Source: Sipunculus nudus
Taxonomy: Eukaryota > Annelida > Sipuncula > Golfingiida > Sipunculidae
NCBI GenBank assembly: GCA_026874595.1
Contig: CM049322.1
Coordinates: 44,392,840 to 44,456,839 of the forward strand
Direction: 5' to 3'
DNA: 64,000 bases
Below the pieces are notes generated by a model. It searched no databases, was not told the DNA's origin, and worked only from the letters and a program-made list of their open reading frames with translations. A program made the translations under genes and the position numbers. Positions 48,201-57,024 of the stretch are shown one piece after another. The first letter of the stretch is position 1. The number at the start of each line of letters is the position of its first letter.

Positions 48201-51200
48201 GATAGAGCACGGATCCCTAAATACTTACCAACATTTTATAAAGACTGTTTAAATGCTTGGGCAACCTCTATTCGCACGATACCCACTAATCGAGTTACAG
48301 TGTTGGCCCAGCCGCTCTGGAATAATTACTTACTAACTAGAGAAAGAGCTTCCTTCTATTTTAATACTATCTCTGGACACGGATATAACTTTTTAAAAGA
48401 CATTGTAGGAAATAATAATGAACTGATAAAATGGCAGGATTCAGGACTAGAGCTGAAGAAGTACATGAATTGGACCGCTGTCTTACATTCTATACCAAGA
48501 GAGTGGCTTAAACTGTTAAATCATGATATCCTAGAACAAAAAGATTCAACCAATGTACTTGACAAACCATGGTATTTAGAAAAGTTAAACGTCAGAACAA
48601 TGTACAGTAATTTAGTGAAAGAAAAAGGAATTCGCCCAACTGCACAAATACAGATACAAAAACTAGTAGGGACGGATATAGATTGGCAGTTAGTTTATGA
48701 GAGGCCCTTTAAAACCACAATTGAAACAAAAACTAGAGAGTTTCAGTATAAAGTTTTGAACGATACTTTACCATTAAACGAAAAATTATACAGATGGAAT
48801 CTTGTTGAAAATGATAGATGTTCATATTGTTCTATGAATGCTGAAACATCAGTTCATATTTTTTCAGAATGTGCTCAGAGTTGCTTAGTGTATAGTGAGA
48901 TTTGTAATTGGCTTATGGAATTCGATATAAAAATGCCAGAAAATACAAAAGAAAATATGTTGCTAGGAGTTATCATTGAGACAACAGAGGATGTATTAAT
49001 AAATCACTTGCTTCTTACATACAAAAATATGGTTTTTAATTGCGGGTTTCACCAAGTGAACTGTCTCTACAAAAATATGCAGCAATAATATTTAATTTGG
49101 AACGTATTGAATATAAAGTAGCAGAACAAAAAAATAAATTAGAAAACCATATTAAAAAGTCGGAGAAATTGAAGTCTTTCCTGTAATAGTACTGTAATAT
49201 TCGTATAAAAATTAATATACGATTATTTTCTTCTTGTACTACCTACAGATGTAGGAACTCTGATTGTTGTTATGTTTTTTTTTTTTTTTTCGTGGTTTGT
49301 AACGCGTATGTATCCTTTGATGTCTGTAAACTTCATGTATCGTCTTGTTAATTGTTTATATGTTATATTGTGTGATGTATTGTTGGTATTATATCAATAA
49401 ACCTATTAAAAAAAAAAAAGAAGCTGAGGAACCTATGTTGTCTATCTGAAAAAAAAATTTCACTTAAAAATTCGTACACCCCGTATATGCCTGACGTCTC
49501 TTTCCAATTTTTTTTTTTTTGGGTGCGATTTCTGGGTTAAAATATTTTTTTCTTTCTATGTAGATATTTTGGGGGAGGGTGTTCCTGGAGAATTCTAGCA
49601 GTAGTTATCTTTATATCATATAAGTGAAACACATGACACGGTTCCTGCAAAAAACCTTAGGATTAAAATATGCGTCGTTTAGTTCCAATCAACTCATTAC
49701 AAAAATATGCATCAGATAGAGCAGTGGATTTTCCACGGGTGCAGCTAGTATCAATAAAATATCTCATTGAATGCTAGATATTAGATACTGCAGGATAAAT
49801 ATATTTATTTTATTAGATTAATGGGATTTAACTTTTTTGCCTTAGATAATATATCAATGTTCTTTAACATAATTTGTTTAGCTATTCATTTTCTTCATAT
49901 ATTATGTATAACAAGGAGAGTGTATCCTTATAAGGCAATCCTCCGTTTTGTATTTGTACCAGATAATATTATGTACTATTAAAGTAATATCAGTTACCAA
50001 TGTAAAGTGTACGCTCGTTTCATTGTCAAATATCATTGAAACGTTTAAATGCACCATCACATGTAAAATCAGCTGTATAAAAGTAGTTTTCAAAATTCAA
50101 TATTAACCTGTCCTTAACAAATGGTATACAGATTAATTTAATACGGCTTTCAGGTACAAAATACTGAAAGGTATCATTATTAGCTCTAGTTTTAATTTTA
50201 CAATCTTAACATTTAATATTTTTATAGGTTTTTGTGCTAGATCGACTCATCCCGAAGCTATATTAGCAATATCAATGCATTTGGCAGGACACACTCGAAT
50301 GAACACTCACCGGGCCCATTTTGCTGCATATGTCAGTATAACTGCGCAGAAAATCTTTGTCTTCAGATATATTATTTTCTTGAAATATTTCCTCCAACGC
50401 CACTTCGTCTTCCTGTTCATTCTCTGATGTGATGATCATCCGTGAGAAGTCCTTGATATACCTCGTAGCCAGCGCTTTTTGCATATCATCATTAGCTCGT
50501 GCGAGTATCTCTACAAGAATGAGTCAGCTTTCACTAATTCGGTTCTCTGTTATAAATGTCAATATAACATAGATAAATTTGAAAGTAAAGAATTCTGAAC
50601 CATCTGGAAATGCTCACCACTTTTGTTGATCCTAAGAGCCAAGTCTTTTTTGTCTATTTTCTTCAAATATGAAAGAAACTTGTCAAACTGATCTTGAGTG
50701 CTAGACGCAAGATAATTGACTACCAATTCTGATTGCAACTCCTTCCTGTGTTTGAACTGAAAAAAAGTATGTAATTAATTATAGGAGTTGGGAGTTTTGC
50801 GGTATGAAAGTATTCCATTACTGATAATAAAGGACGCATCACATAATACACTCGCAAATACATATCATATAAGTACCCGATCTCCCCATTAGTCTTCTTT
50901 GAACGGCACTGTTGTTCACAGTAATTATTTTTTTTTAAATAAAATGTGTATAAAGTAACTAATCTGATTAATTATTTGATACAGATAAGTAGGTGGATAG
51001 ACACGTATGTATTTGTGTGCATCAGTGCAGCCCCTTGGGTAACTATAGCCCTAGAATAGTAATTATTTAACTGCTTTAACTTACCGCAAATCGTGCGGCA
51101 CGTCTGTTGAGTATAGAGCTGCTCAGCAGGTCACTTACAATCCGATCCTTTTCTTCGTTAAACATCCTTATCAATTCTGACTTGTGGCCATATATCGCTG

Positions 51201-52237
51201 CTTCAGTTGAGCATAGATATTCTTCTGTATATCCAGATTGCTCTCCGCTCGGGATGCCTATAATATCACCACATGTACATTGGTTTGATTCAATATTAGA
51301 ATAACGATGTATGACCATTTAAATTTGTCAACGCGTGATGGCTTTTATTCAAATTTCATAGATGAACACATCATTGATCACTTTAAATAGTAGGAGAAAC
51401 CTTGTGTTTACTTTGTCAGAACACAGGCCTTTTTTTATCATGGTGACTTGTTGAGTTTTATTCACTTGGCTGAGGAGGCTCAACACTGCGAATGGTCAGG
51501 CATTTCAATGTTCAGTTACATATGCATATGATATTTTTCCATTGTGTCTTGGTAAAACAACGGCCATGCCGTCGTATTTTATAGCGAATAATGTGTATTT
51601 ACGGTGTCACGCCCCTTGAGCTTCATAAAGGCTGCTTTACACAAAGAATATTGTAAGAGTGGTCAAATAACAGTGCTGGTAGAAGTATTACATCCATGCA
51701 AAACATGTTTAAAACAAGTTTATGAAAAAGCATTTTATAACTCTAGAAAAAGACCATCGGTCAGGGTACACACACGTAGAAGTGTAACTGCAATCTAAAT
51801 AAACGGGATCTTACTAGACAACATATTGCTGATCTTCTCGCTTCTGTTGTGTCTCAAGCATTCTAAAAAAGTATTGTACTGATCTTTTGTTTTCGAAGTT
51901 ATTCTGCAAAGCAGTTCAAAAGCTTGTTCCTTTTCATCAGTTGCCAATTTCTGTAAGAATCATGGAAATTGTATATGGTATTTTATTGTCAGTTTAAAAA
52001 TGATCCAAAATACATACGAAATCAAGAATAGTAAAACTTCAAAGAACAAATATGTACACGAAAAAAGAGAGAACGAAGGGGACAAACCTCTATTTCCTTC
52101 CGTTCCGCTATTGTAAAAACGGATTTTTCGATCAGCGATTTCCACAGTTTGGTGGATATTTTCAGATGAGAACACAAATTTTCAATGTTGCTTCCTATGT
52201 AGACTTCAGGTATTCCATATGATGTTTCTCCAGCCAT
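35390..52237 (-). CDS. Gene A: CARD-CARD-NACHT-like-giant LRR receptor (NOD2-like)
   Basis: Six coding exons join in phase: 52237-52088, 51950-51815, 51257-51085, 50756-50618, 50510-50311 and 42085-35390, totalling 7,494 bases (about 2,497 aa). Residues 17-95 and about 115-200 look like two CARDs, each split by an intron in its middle. A linker (about 200-266) precedes a P-loop domain (Walker A GCTGSGKST, residues 277-285), and LRRs fill about 720-2490. CARDs normally recruit CARD partners such as RIPK2-like kinases or caspases, and the layout matches the cytosolic sensor NOD2. Walker B and sensor 1 are degenerate. No signal peptide or membrane helix is seen, so it should be cytosolic. The start at 52237 is the first ATG in frame with CARD 1. 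The CARD calls rest on pattern only; another death-fold member is possible. Confidence 0.8.
42193..42253. repeat. (TA)n microsatellite, gene A intron 5
   Basis: A pure TA tract of about 60 bases, lying about 110 bases from the exon 6 acceptor on the intron side. Confidence 0.95.
42254..44159. other. Gene A intron 5 sequence, left of the LINE
   Basis: No exon with consistent phase was found. A moderately GC-rich stretch at 43178-43408 is open for 76 codons but has no domain. A CTCF-like motif is at 44045-44060. Confidence 0.4.
44045..44060 (+). promoter_or_regulatory. CTCF-like motif
   Basis: CCGCTAGATGGCGC fits 13 of 14 core positions of the CTCF consensus. Chance matches at this level are expected in 64 kb, so confidence is low. 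Confidence 0.2.
44301..45134 (+). pseudogene. LINE ORF1 (L1 ORF1p-like, transposase-22 family)
   Basis: Starts at ATG 44301 and is cut by an in-frame TAA at 44337, then stays open to 45134. The product has a long heptad-rich coiled coil (about 244 residues in all), a central RRM-like part with ILLHNVPEG and a C-terminal part ending near KTYRIK. This is the layout of L1 ORF1 RNA-binding proteins that package the LINE RNA. Confidence 0.8.
45429..49186 (+). pseudogene. LINE ORF2 (endonuclease-reverse transcriptase), broken
   Basis: The endonuclease part shows SLNVRG, LQETHC, WGGDFNC and STDHSAV. The reverse transcriptase shows GNDGLTKEFY, NWRPISLLN, QRGTRQGDPLAPYLF and CLFADDSTFF. The C-terminus has CSYC...H.F.EC. 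In-frame stops occur at 45477, 45810, 46698 and 46959. There is a frameshift between about 46960 and 47119, another at about 47690 and one near 49050, with the probable natural stop at 49184-49186. The catalytic FADD is retained, so decay is by interruption and not by loss of the active site. Confidence 0.88.
49422..50310. other. Gene A intron 5 sequence, right of the LINE
   Basis: AT-rich; no exon or RNA gene seen. A poly-T run lies near 49510. Confidence 0.5.
50311..50510 (-). CDS. Gene A exon 5: linker before NACHT
   Basis: Acceptor CATTCTTGTAG, donor CCCG|GTGAGT, entry phase 1, exit phase 0. It carries an acidic segment with ALEEIFQENN that resembles the ASLAMDDIFTDLEL segment of gene B exon 9, in the same place before the P-loop exon. 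Confidence 0.8.
50618..50756 (-). CDS. Gene A exon 4: second half of CARD 2
   Basis: Acceptor TTTTTTTCAG, donor AAAGTG|GTGAGC. The product carries FDKFLSYLKKIDKKDLALRI, the usual helix 4-6 pattern of a CARD. Confidence 0.8.
51085..51257 (-). CDS. Gene A exon 3: inter-CARD linker and first half of CARD 2
   Basis: Acceptor GATATTATAG, donor TTTGCG|GTAAGT, entry phase 1, exit phase 0. The product includes FNEEKDRIVSDLLSSSILN, like helices 1-3 of a CARD. Confidence 0.8.
51815..51950 (-). CDS. Gene A exon 2: second half of CARD 1
   Basis: Acceptor ATTCTTACAG, donor TTGTCTA|GTAAGA, entry phase 0, exit phase 1. The product has EQAFELLCRI and YNTFLECLRH, typical CARD helix 4-5 wording. Confidence 0.8.
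52088..52237 (-). CDS. Gene A exon 1: start and first half of CARD 1
   Basis: Begins at the ATG at 52237, reads MAGETSYGIP..., and ends at donor ATAGAG|GTTTGT, phase 0. The CARD-like part includes LWKSLIEKSVFTIAERKEIE. Upstream is AT-rich with no signal peptide possibility. Confidence 0.75.
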
Positions 52238-52581
52238 AATTATGTAAATAATATAATTACTCTAGAAAAAAGATTACAGCTTCCTGCGTACTGGATATGG
52301 CCACCTTACTTTCTCCTTTTAACAGTTCTCTGGAACGGAGGGTCAGAACGAATCAAGCTTCACTTGATGGCACCATCCGGCAAAGCGACAATTCATAAAT
52401 GTGGTTGAATATGTCTTCTCCTCAGGTGATCGACCCGGTTTTTTTTAGCTTTTTCTTATCACAAAAGCTGCTCTTGATAACATTTGTCCTTTGACATATT
52501 TGTCATAAAATAGGCTTGTTCATTATTGATCATCGTCCTCCTCTAATAAAATGCATTGCGTGTAGTACTGTTAAGATAAAG

Positions 52582-52583
<2 letters not shown>

Positions 52584-52636
<53 letters not shown>
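52584..52636. repeat. (TA)n microsatellite
   Basis: About 53 bases of pure TA, upstream of the gene A start. Confidence 0.95.
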
Positions 52637-52640
<4 letters not shown>

Positions 52641-53644
52641 GTTTGTCTATTGATCGATTGTGCGATACTCTACCGAAAAATGACAAATAAAACTTACTAT
52701 ATATGTGTATTTAGATTTCCATAAAATTACTCTCTATGTTACGCCTAACATTGGTCATTTAAATAATGTTGACAATGAAAATTGATCGCATTTAACAAAA
52801 CATTTTGTTTTTCAGTACAACGGTAAGCGTCCTTTTTTAAAGATCTGGCAAGAGTAGCGATATTGCGCGAAGTCGTCATGTTAGTCCTTCCAATCAACTG
52901 GGCTTTCACGCTAGCGTGTTGGCAATCTGTCCCGCAATGTTCCGATATTATTGCTGATTATTTATCGGCTGAACCATCTTGTATATACTTTACGAGCACA
53001 ACCTTAAAAGCACGCGTAGATGTATGTTGGCTTTGTGTCGTTCGGCGGTCTTGGTCATCTAGAATACTACTGTGACGATGGAAATCGATGATCCTTTACG
53101 TGCATCTATTCACTTTAATTATTTGCAACTCCTGGCATAGCAAATAGACTGTATGATGTTTAATATGTGTTTTTTTTTGTGCTGAATATTATGTTCTCAT
53201 CATTTCCTGTATGCAATGGTATAACGCGGATTATAAGGAGACTGTTCTCTGAAACTTCCGGTAAATTTTTCAAACAGACAGACACACTCACACACACACA
53301 CACATATATATATATATCACAACCCCGCTCAATTCTTTCTGTTATTATAACACAGAGATGTGAGGAAGTGTATTTGACCAACACAAATCCAAACATGCAA
53401 AATCAACAAGACTCAGGTTTTACTTTTACAGTATAATATCGAAATGTGCTCCATGCTTACATTGAATATGGACTGTCATTACAGATTGGTATTTTAATAA
53501 CAGAAGCGGATAATGGCAGAGGGTCCAAGGGTTTTAACCCCACCCACCCCCCGCTTTTTTTCAGCCGCCGTTCATTTCATAAGAGTTTTAGAGAAAATTC
53601 TGCGGCCTCGAACAACCCCCCCCCCCACCACCTCCTTTGCGGAC

Positions 53645-53712
53645 CTGGGGACTTTTTTCAGGTTTTGTCATTGGTTTCCTTGATTGGACCCCTCCTTTTC
53701 CTAAATCCCGAA
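53645..53712 (+). repeat. Dispersed repeat (GGACCCCTCCTTTTCCTAAA family), plus
   Basis: Contains TTGGACCCCTCCTTTTCC preceded by GACTTTTTTCAGG and GTCATTGGTTTCC. The same order occurs on the minus strand at 19935-20000. Confidence 0.55.
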
Positions 53713-54185
53713 ACGTCCCTGTATGGGGACCTACCGAGAGAACATAAGCCTCTGTAAGTAGGATGAATATGTTACACAACGAAAGACGCACACATGAAAT
53801 TGACATGAATCGAAATCTAAGTAATATACATGAATCTAGATGTAGATGTTACGAGTTTGGAATATTTTTTTTTTTCGCAGGAACAAAGTTAAAGCTTTCA
53901 TATGTGCATGGCAGTTTTCAGTTGATGGCGTTGTCAACAAAGTAACAAATGGAACAAACAAAACTGATAAAACCCATACATGAATTACATCCAACTCTCT
54001 GACTTTAATACATATTCAGTTCAAATCCTCTCAAGGAAAAGAAATGTCTCACTGGTGTGTGCATGCGTATTCTATTAAATATAACATAAATTATATATAA
54101 ATCTATATATATATATGCAATTATTATTATATGATATATAAAAAAATGCATCATACAAAGCATTTGAAGACATTGAACAGCTAAA

Positions 54186-54188
<3 letters not shown>

Positions 54189-54251
<63 letters not shown>
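54189..54251. repeat. (TA)n microsatellite
   Basis: About 62 bases of pure TA, downstream of gene B. Confidence 0.95.
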
Positions 54252-54255
<4 letters not shown>

Positions 54256-54621
54256 TTGCGTTGTGACCCAGAAAATGCATTATACATAGGCCCCAGTTTA
54301 GGTAACATGCCGAGTGCTAGGATTTCACTGACTGAACAGGAACATGTTAAGGGGCACAGTTTTACAAGACATGGTACAGACGACTTCTTGTACATAAGAT
54401 TAAGTTTCCAAATTTATAGCATAAATCAATGTCCTGTTTCTCTAATCTAAACACAAATAAGAAACCAATGAACGTAAATGGCAAGTTAATATCTATTAAA
54501 TCAATACTTCCCATTTCCTACTTTGATGAAGCTTATCCATTGCCTAATGACCACAGGCGAGAAAGGCGCTAAATGTATCTCTGTGATATAGAATACTGTC
54601 ATGTGTATGACCATTAACTCC

Positions 54622-57024
54622 TCAATGATCAAAAATTGACTGAATGTTTTCTTCCTTACATAACATTGCCTCAATATCAGGGTCCAAGCCACATTCGGAC
54701 AAATCTAATGTTTCCAATGACTGCGTCTGTTTCCAATACTCTGTTATAGAATCACCTAATGATGCAAAATTGTTGCCTGACAATATCAAATGTTTTATTG
54801 TTTGAGATTTTTGTACTGCGAGAAAAAAGGACTGAAGAGTATGAATGAGTTCAATTTTACAATCGGATAGATTGACATAATGTAAGTTATGTAAGTTTGC
54901 AAACTGTTTGATAAGTGTGCTTGTAACTGGGTCTCCAAATTTGTTTCCGCTGAAGTTGATTTTGAAAAGGTTGGTGCAGGTATGAAGAGACAAAACCAAT
55001 GCAGTCCACGTTTTCTCGTCATTGCAACTACTTTTGATTATTTCAACTGTCTCCAACTTTTTTAGATTACCTATTTGTTTTGTCAAATTTGTTAGACTAT
55101 TAAAACCAACTGTTTGTGACCCAAGTTTCAAAGAAACTATATTTGGGGTATACTGCAAGTTTAAAGTGATGCTTTCTACTAGATCACAGGTTCCTTCTCC
55201 TGCATCTGATAAAAACAAATGGGTTAATTTAGGTGTAAATTTCATTGAAGTTCCAATATATTTGTAACATATATCGGTGATTCTCCTGCCCGAAAAATCT
55301 AATCTCTTCAGGTTGCGGCAATTTTGCAGGGATTTGCAAATACCCTCAACATTCAGGGGTCCGCTTGTAGACATGTCGTTACAAATACAGAATGTTTCAA
55401 GATTTCGAAGATGAAGTAATGATGTAGAAACTAGGCTTATTAATTTATCTGATAAAAATGTGGAAGAAAAATCTAAGACCCGAAGCGAATTTTTTTCCTT
55501 CAAAAACTTCAGAGCTGTTAATAAATTGGTAGTATGATCATCAGGGAAATACTTGAAAGCGAGAATTTCCAAAGGGAACTGAGGTATCACCAGTGCTAGT
55601 CTATTTTGTTTTTCAGTCGTGTCATAATTACTTGCTGCTGATTGGAATCGTAATTCGAGCGAGTGCAATCCTGGGGCTTTCAAGCCTAACAACAGTTCTA
55701 ACTCTCTCACATTTGCCATTTCTAGTATTACAGATCTGACGTTTGATCCATCTAAGCTAAAGTACTTCTCCATAACGCACGATGTGTAGTCATGGTTAAA
55801 TGGAAGGTGTATACATTGTGGGAGTGAGAACTGGGCTTTTTTATTTTGAGAGAGATAATCAAGCTGAACTTTTGTAGCAGGCTCTGCAGTTTTGTCAGGT
55901 GATTTATTTATAATATCAATTATGCTGGAAGTGAAGGTTTCACCGCCAAGTGCACTTAGAAATCTTGTAAACAAGGATAAGTCTGTCAGGGCCCCACTTT
56001 TACTGTACATATTTACCAAAATTGTTTCCCTCTCTGTTTCGCAACAGTCTACCAGATAAAGGGCGGCAAAATATTCCTGTAAGCTTTTATGATAAAATTC
56101 GACACGTTGAAATGTTGTGCTAGAATCTAGAACTGCTTTGAATATTCCTAATTTCCACCCGCCTTCACCAATTTCTTGCAAAACCTCCTCCTTCGGAAAC
56201 CACAAGGTAAACGTTTCTGTCTGAAGTCCTTTAGACGCAAGGCGTCCGATTTTATGTAAACATGTCTTGTACTTTTGTAATATATTACCCTTACTGGAAC
56301 AGACTTGTTTTGGATAATACTTTTGCTCACACCTACCACATATGTGTTTAATTATCTCTTTGTACAAGTCAGCCAAGGTCTCAGCAAGAATACCGTACTC
56401 TCTCCACAGAATACACATCAGTAACAGTAAAGTTGGACAACGGCCGTAGCTTTTAAGATCTTCCGCGGAATTAATTTTTTCTTTCAGTTTTCCGCCTTCC
56501 TCTGTGTGGTTAAAGAAAGAATTTATAAAATTATCTCTGCTAGTATCTGTGAATCCCTTTAATAAATATACAGTATAAAGTTTTTCTGCCGCTGTATCAA
56601 GTGGATACATGGTTGAAGTGTGGAGCGGTCTGGTGGTGAGGAAAAGATTGATATCTGGCAATTCACCTCTGAGAATGCTGGTGACTTCTTCTGAGTTTTC
56701 TTCTTTGTATTCGTCGTATCCATCCAACACTAAAAGTACCTTTGATGGAGAACGCTTTAAAAATTCGTAAAGTTGTTTAGATTCCTCTACATTCAGCAAA
56801 AGCTGTGACTGAAAAATGTCTTCTAACCCCTGCCCAGGAGCAACATACCTGAGAAAAATTGGTATGATTAATTCAAATTGAAGTAACATTTTGGAGTCTA
56901 TGTCTGTTGAAAGTTTCTGTGCATTCTTACTCCAATCGATGGCAAGTCTTTGACACAGTGTAGTTTTTCCAGTACCAGCTTCCCCAATAACCTTAATTCT
57001 TAATCGCCGCTTTATTCCATAGGC
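54622..57024 (-). CDS. Gene B exon 10: NACHT and LRRs
   Basis: A 2,403-base exon starts after acceptor TTTTACTCCAACAG, phase 0. It holds a complete NACHT signature: GEAGTGKTT, then LLVLDGYDEY, then LFLTTRPL, then the LLKGF....R..F segment. A helical region follows and then ribonuclease-inhibitor-type LRRs of about 28 residues with LSGN and LSDC words. NACHT ATPases of the STAND class oligomerise on ligand sensing; LRRs usually restrain or sense. Confidence 0.95.
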   Translation of the reverse strand, partial: AYGIKRRLRIKVIGEAGTGKTTLCQRLAIDWSKNAQKLSTDIDSKMLLQFELIIPIFLRYVAPGQGLEDIFQSQLLLNVEESKQLYEFLKRSPSKVLLVLDGYDEYKEENSEEVTSILRGELPDINLFLTTRPLHTSTMYPLDTAAEKLYTVYLLKGFTDTSRDNFINSFFNHTEEGGKLKEKINSAEDLKSYGRCPTLLLLMCILWREYGILAETLADLYKEIIKHICGRCEQKYYPKQVCSSKGNILQKYKTCLHKIGRLASKGLQTETFTLWFPKEEVLQEIGEGGWKLGIFKAVLDSSTTFQRVEFYHKSLQEYFAALYLVDCCETERETILVNMYSKSGALTDLSLFTRFLSALGGETFTSSIIDIINKSPDKTAEPATKVQLDYLSQNKKAQFSLPQCIHLPFNHDYTSCVMEKYFSLDGSNVRSVILEMANVRELELLLGLKAPGLHSLELRFQSAASNYDTTEKQNRLALVIPQFPLEILAFKYFPDDHTTNLLTALKFLKEKNSLRVLDFSSTFLSDKLISLVSTSLLHLRNLETFCICNDMSTSGPLNVEGICKSLQNCRNLKRLDFSGRRITDICYKYIGTSMKFTPKLTHLFLSDAGEGTCDLVESITLNLQYTPNIVSLKLGSQTVGFNSLTNLTKQIGNLKKLETVEIIKSSCNDEKTWTALVLSLHTCTNLFKINFSGNKFGDPVTSTLIKQFANLHNLHYVNLSDCKIELIHTLQSFFLAVQKSQTIKHLILSGNNFASLGDSITEYWKQTQSLETLDLSECGLDPDIEAMLCKEENIQSIFDH

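Larger units (their letters stand above)
44160..49421 (+). mobile_element. L1/Tx1-type LINE, near full length, inactivated
   Basis: It contains 5' sequence, ORF1, ORF2 and a 3' end with ATAAACC and a terminal A run (49409-49420). ORF2 has an apurinic-type endonuclease, a reverse transcriptase with FADD active site, and a C-terminal Cys/His segment, as in the L1/Tx1 clade. Both ORFs carry premature stops. It lies inside intron 5 of gene A in antisense orientation. The 5' boundary is a guess and I found no certain target-site duplication. Confidence 0.85.
52238..54621. other. Intergenic between genes B and A
   Basis: This should hold the gene A promoter and gene B 3' untranslated region. It contains (TA)n at 52584-52636 and 54189-54251, a (CA)n/(TA)n tract near 53285-53318, and a poly-C repeat related to 19935-20000. 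No further exon is supported. Short frames at 53446-53757 and 53588-53806 are poly-C and repeat artefacts. Confidence 0.5.

Noticed and set aside
45504-49088. Separate host genes for the endonuclease- and reverse-transcriptase-like frames
   Set aside because: All belong to one broken LINE ORF2; most breaks are in-frame stops in the same reading frame.
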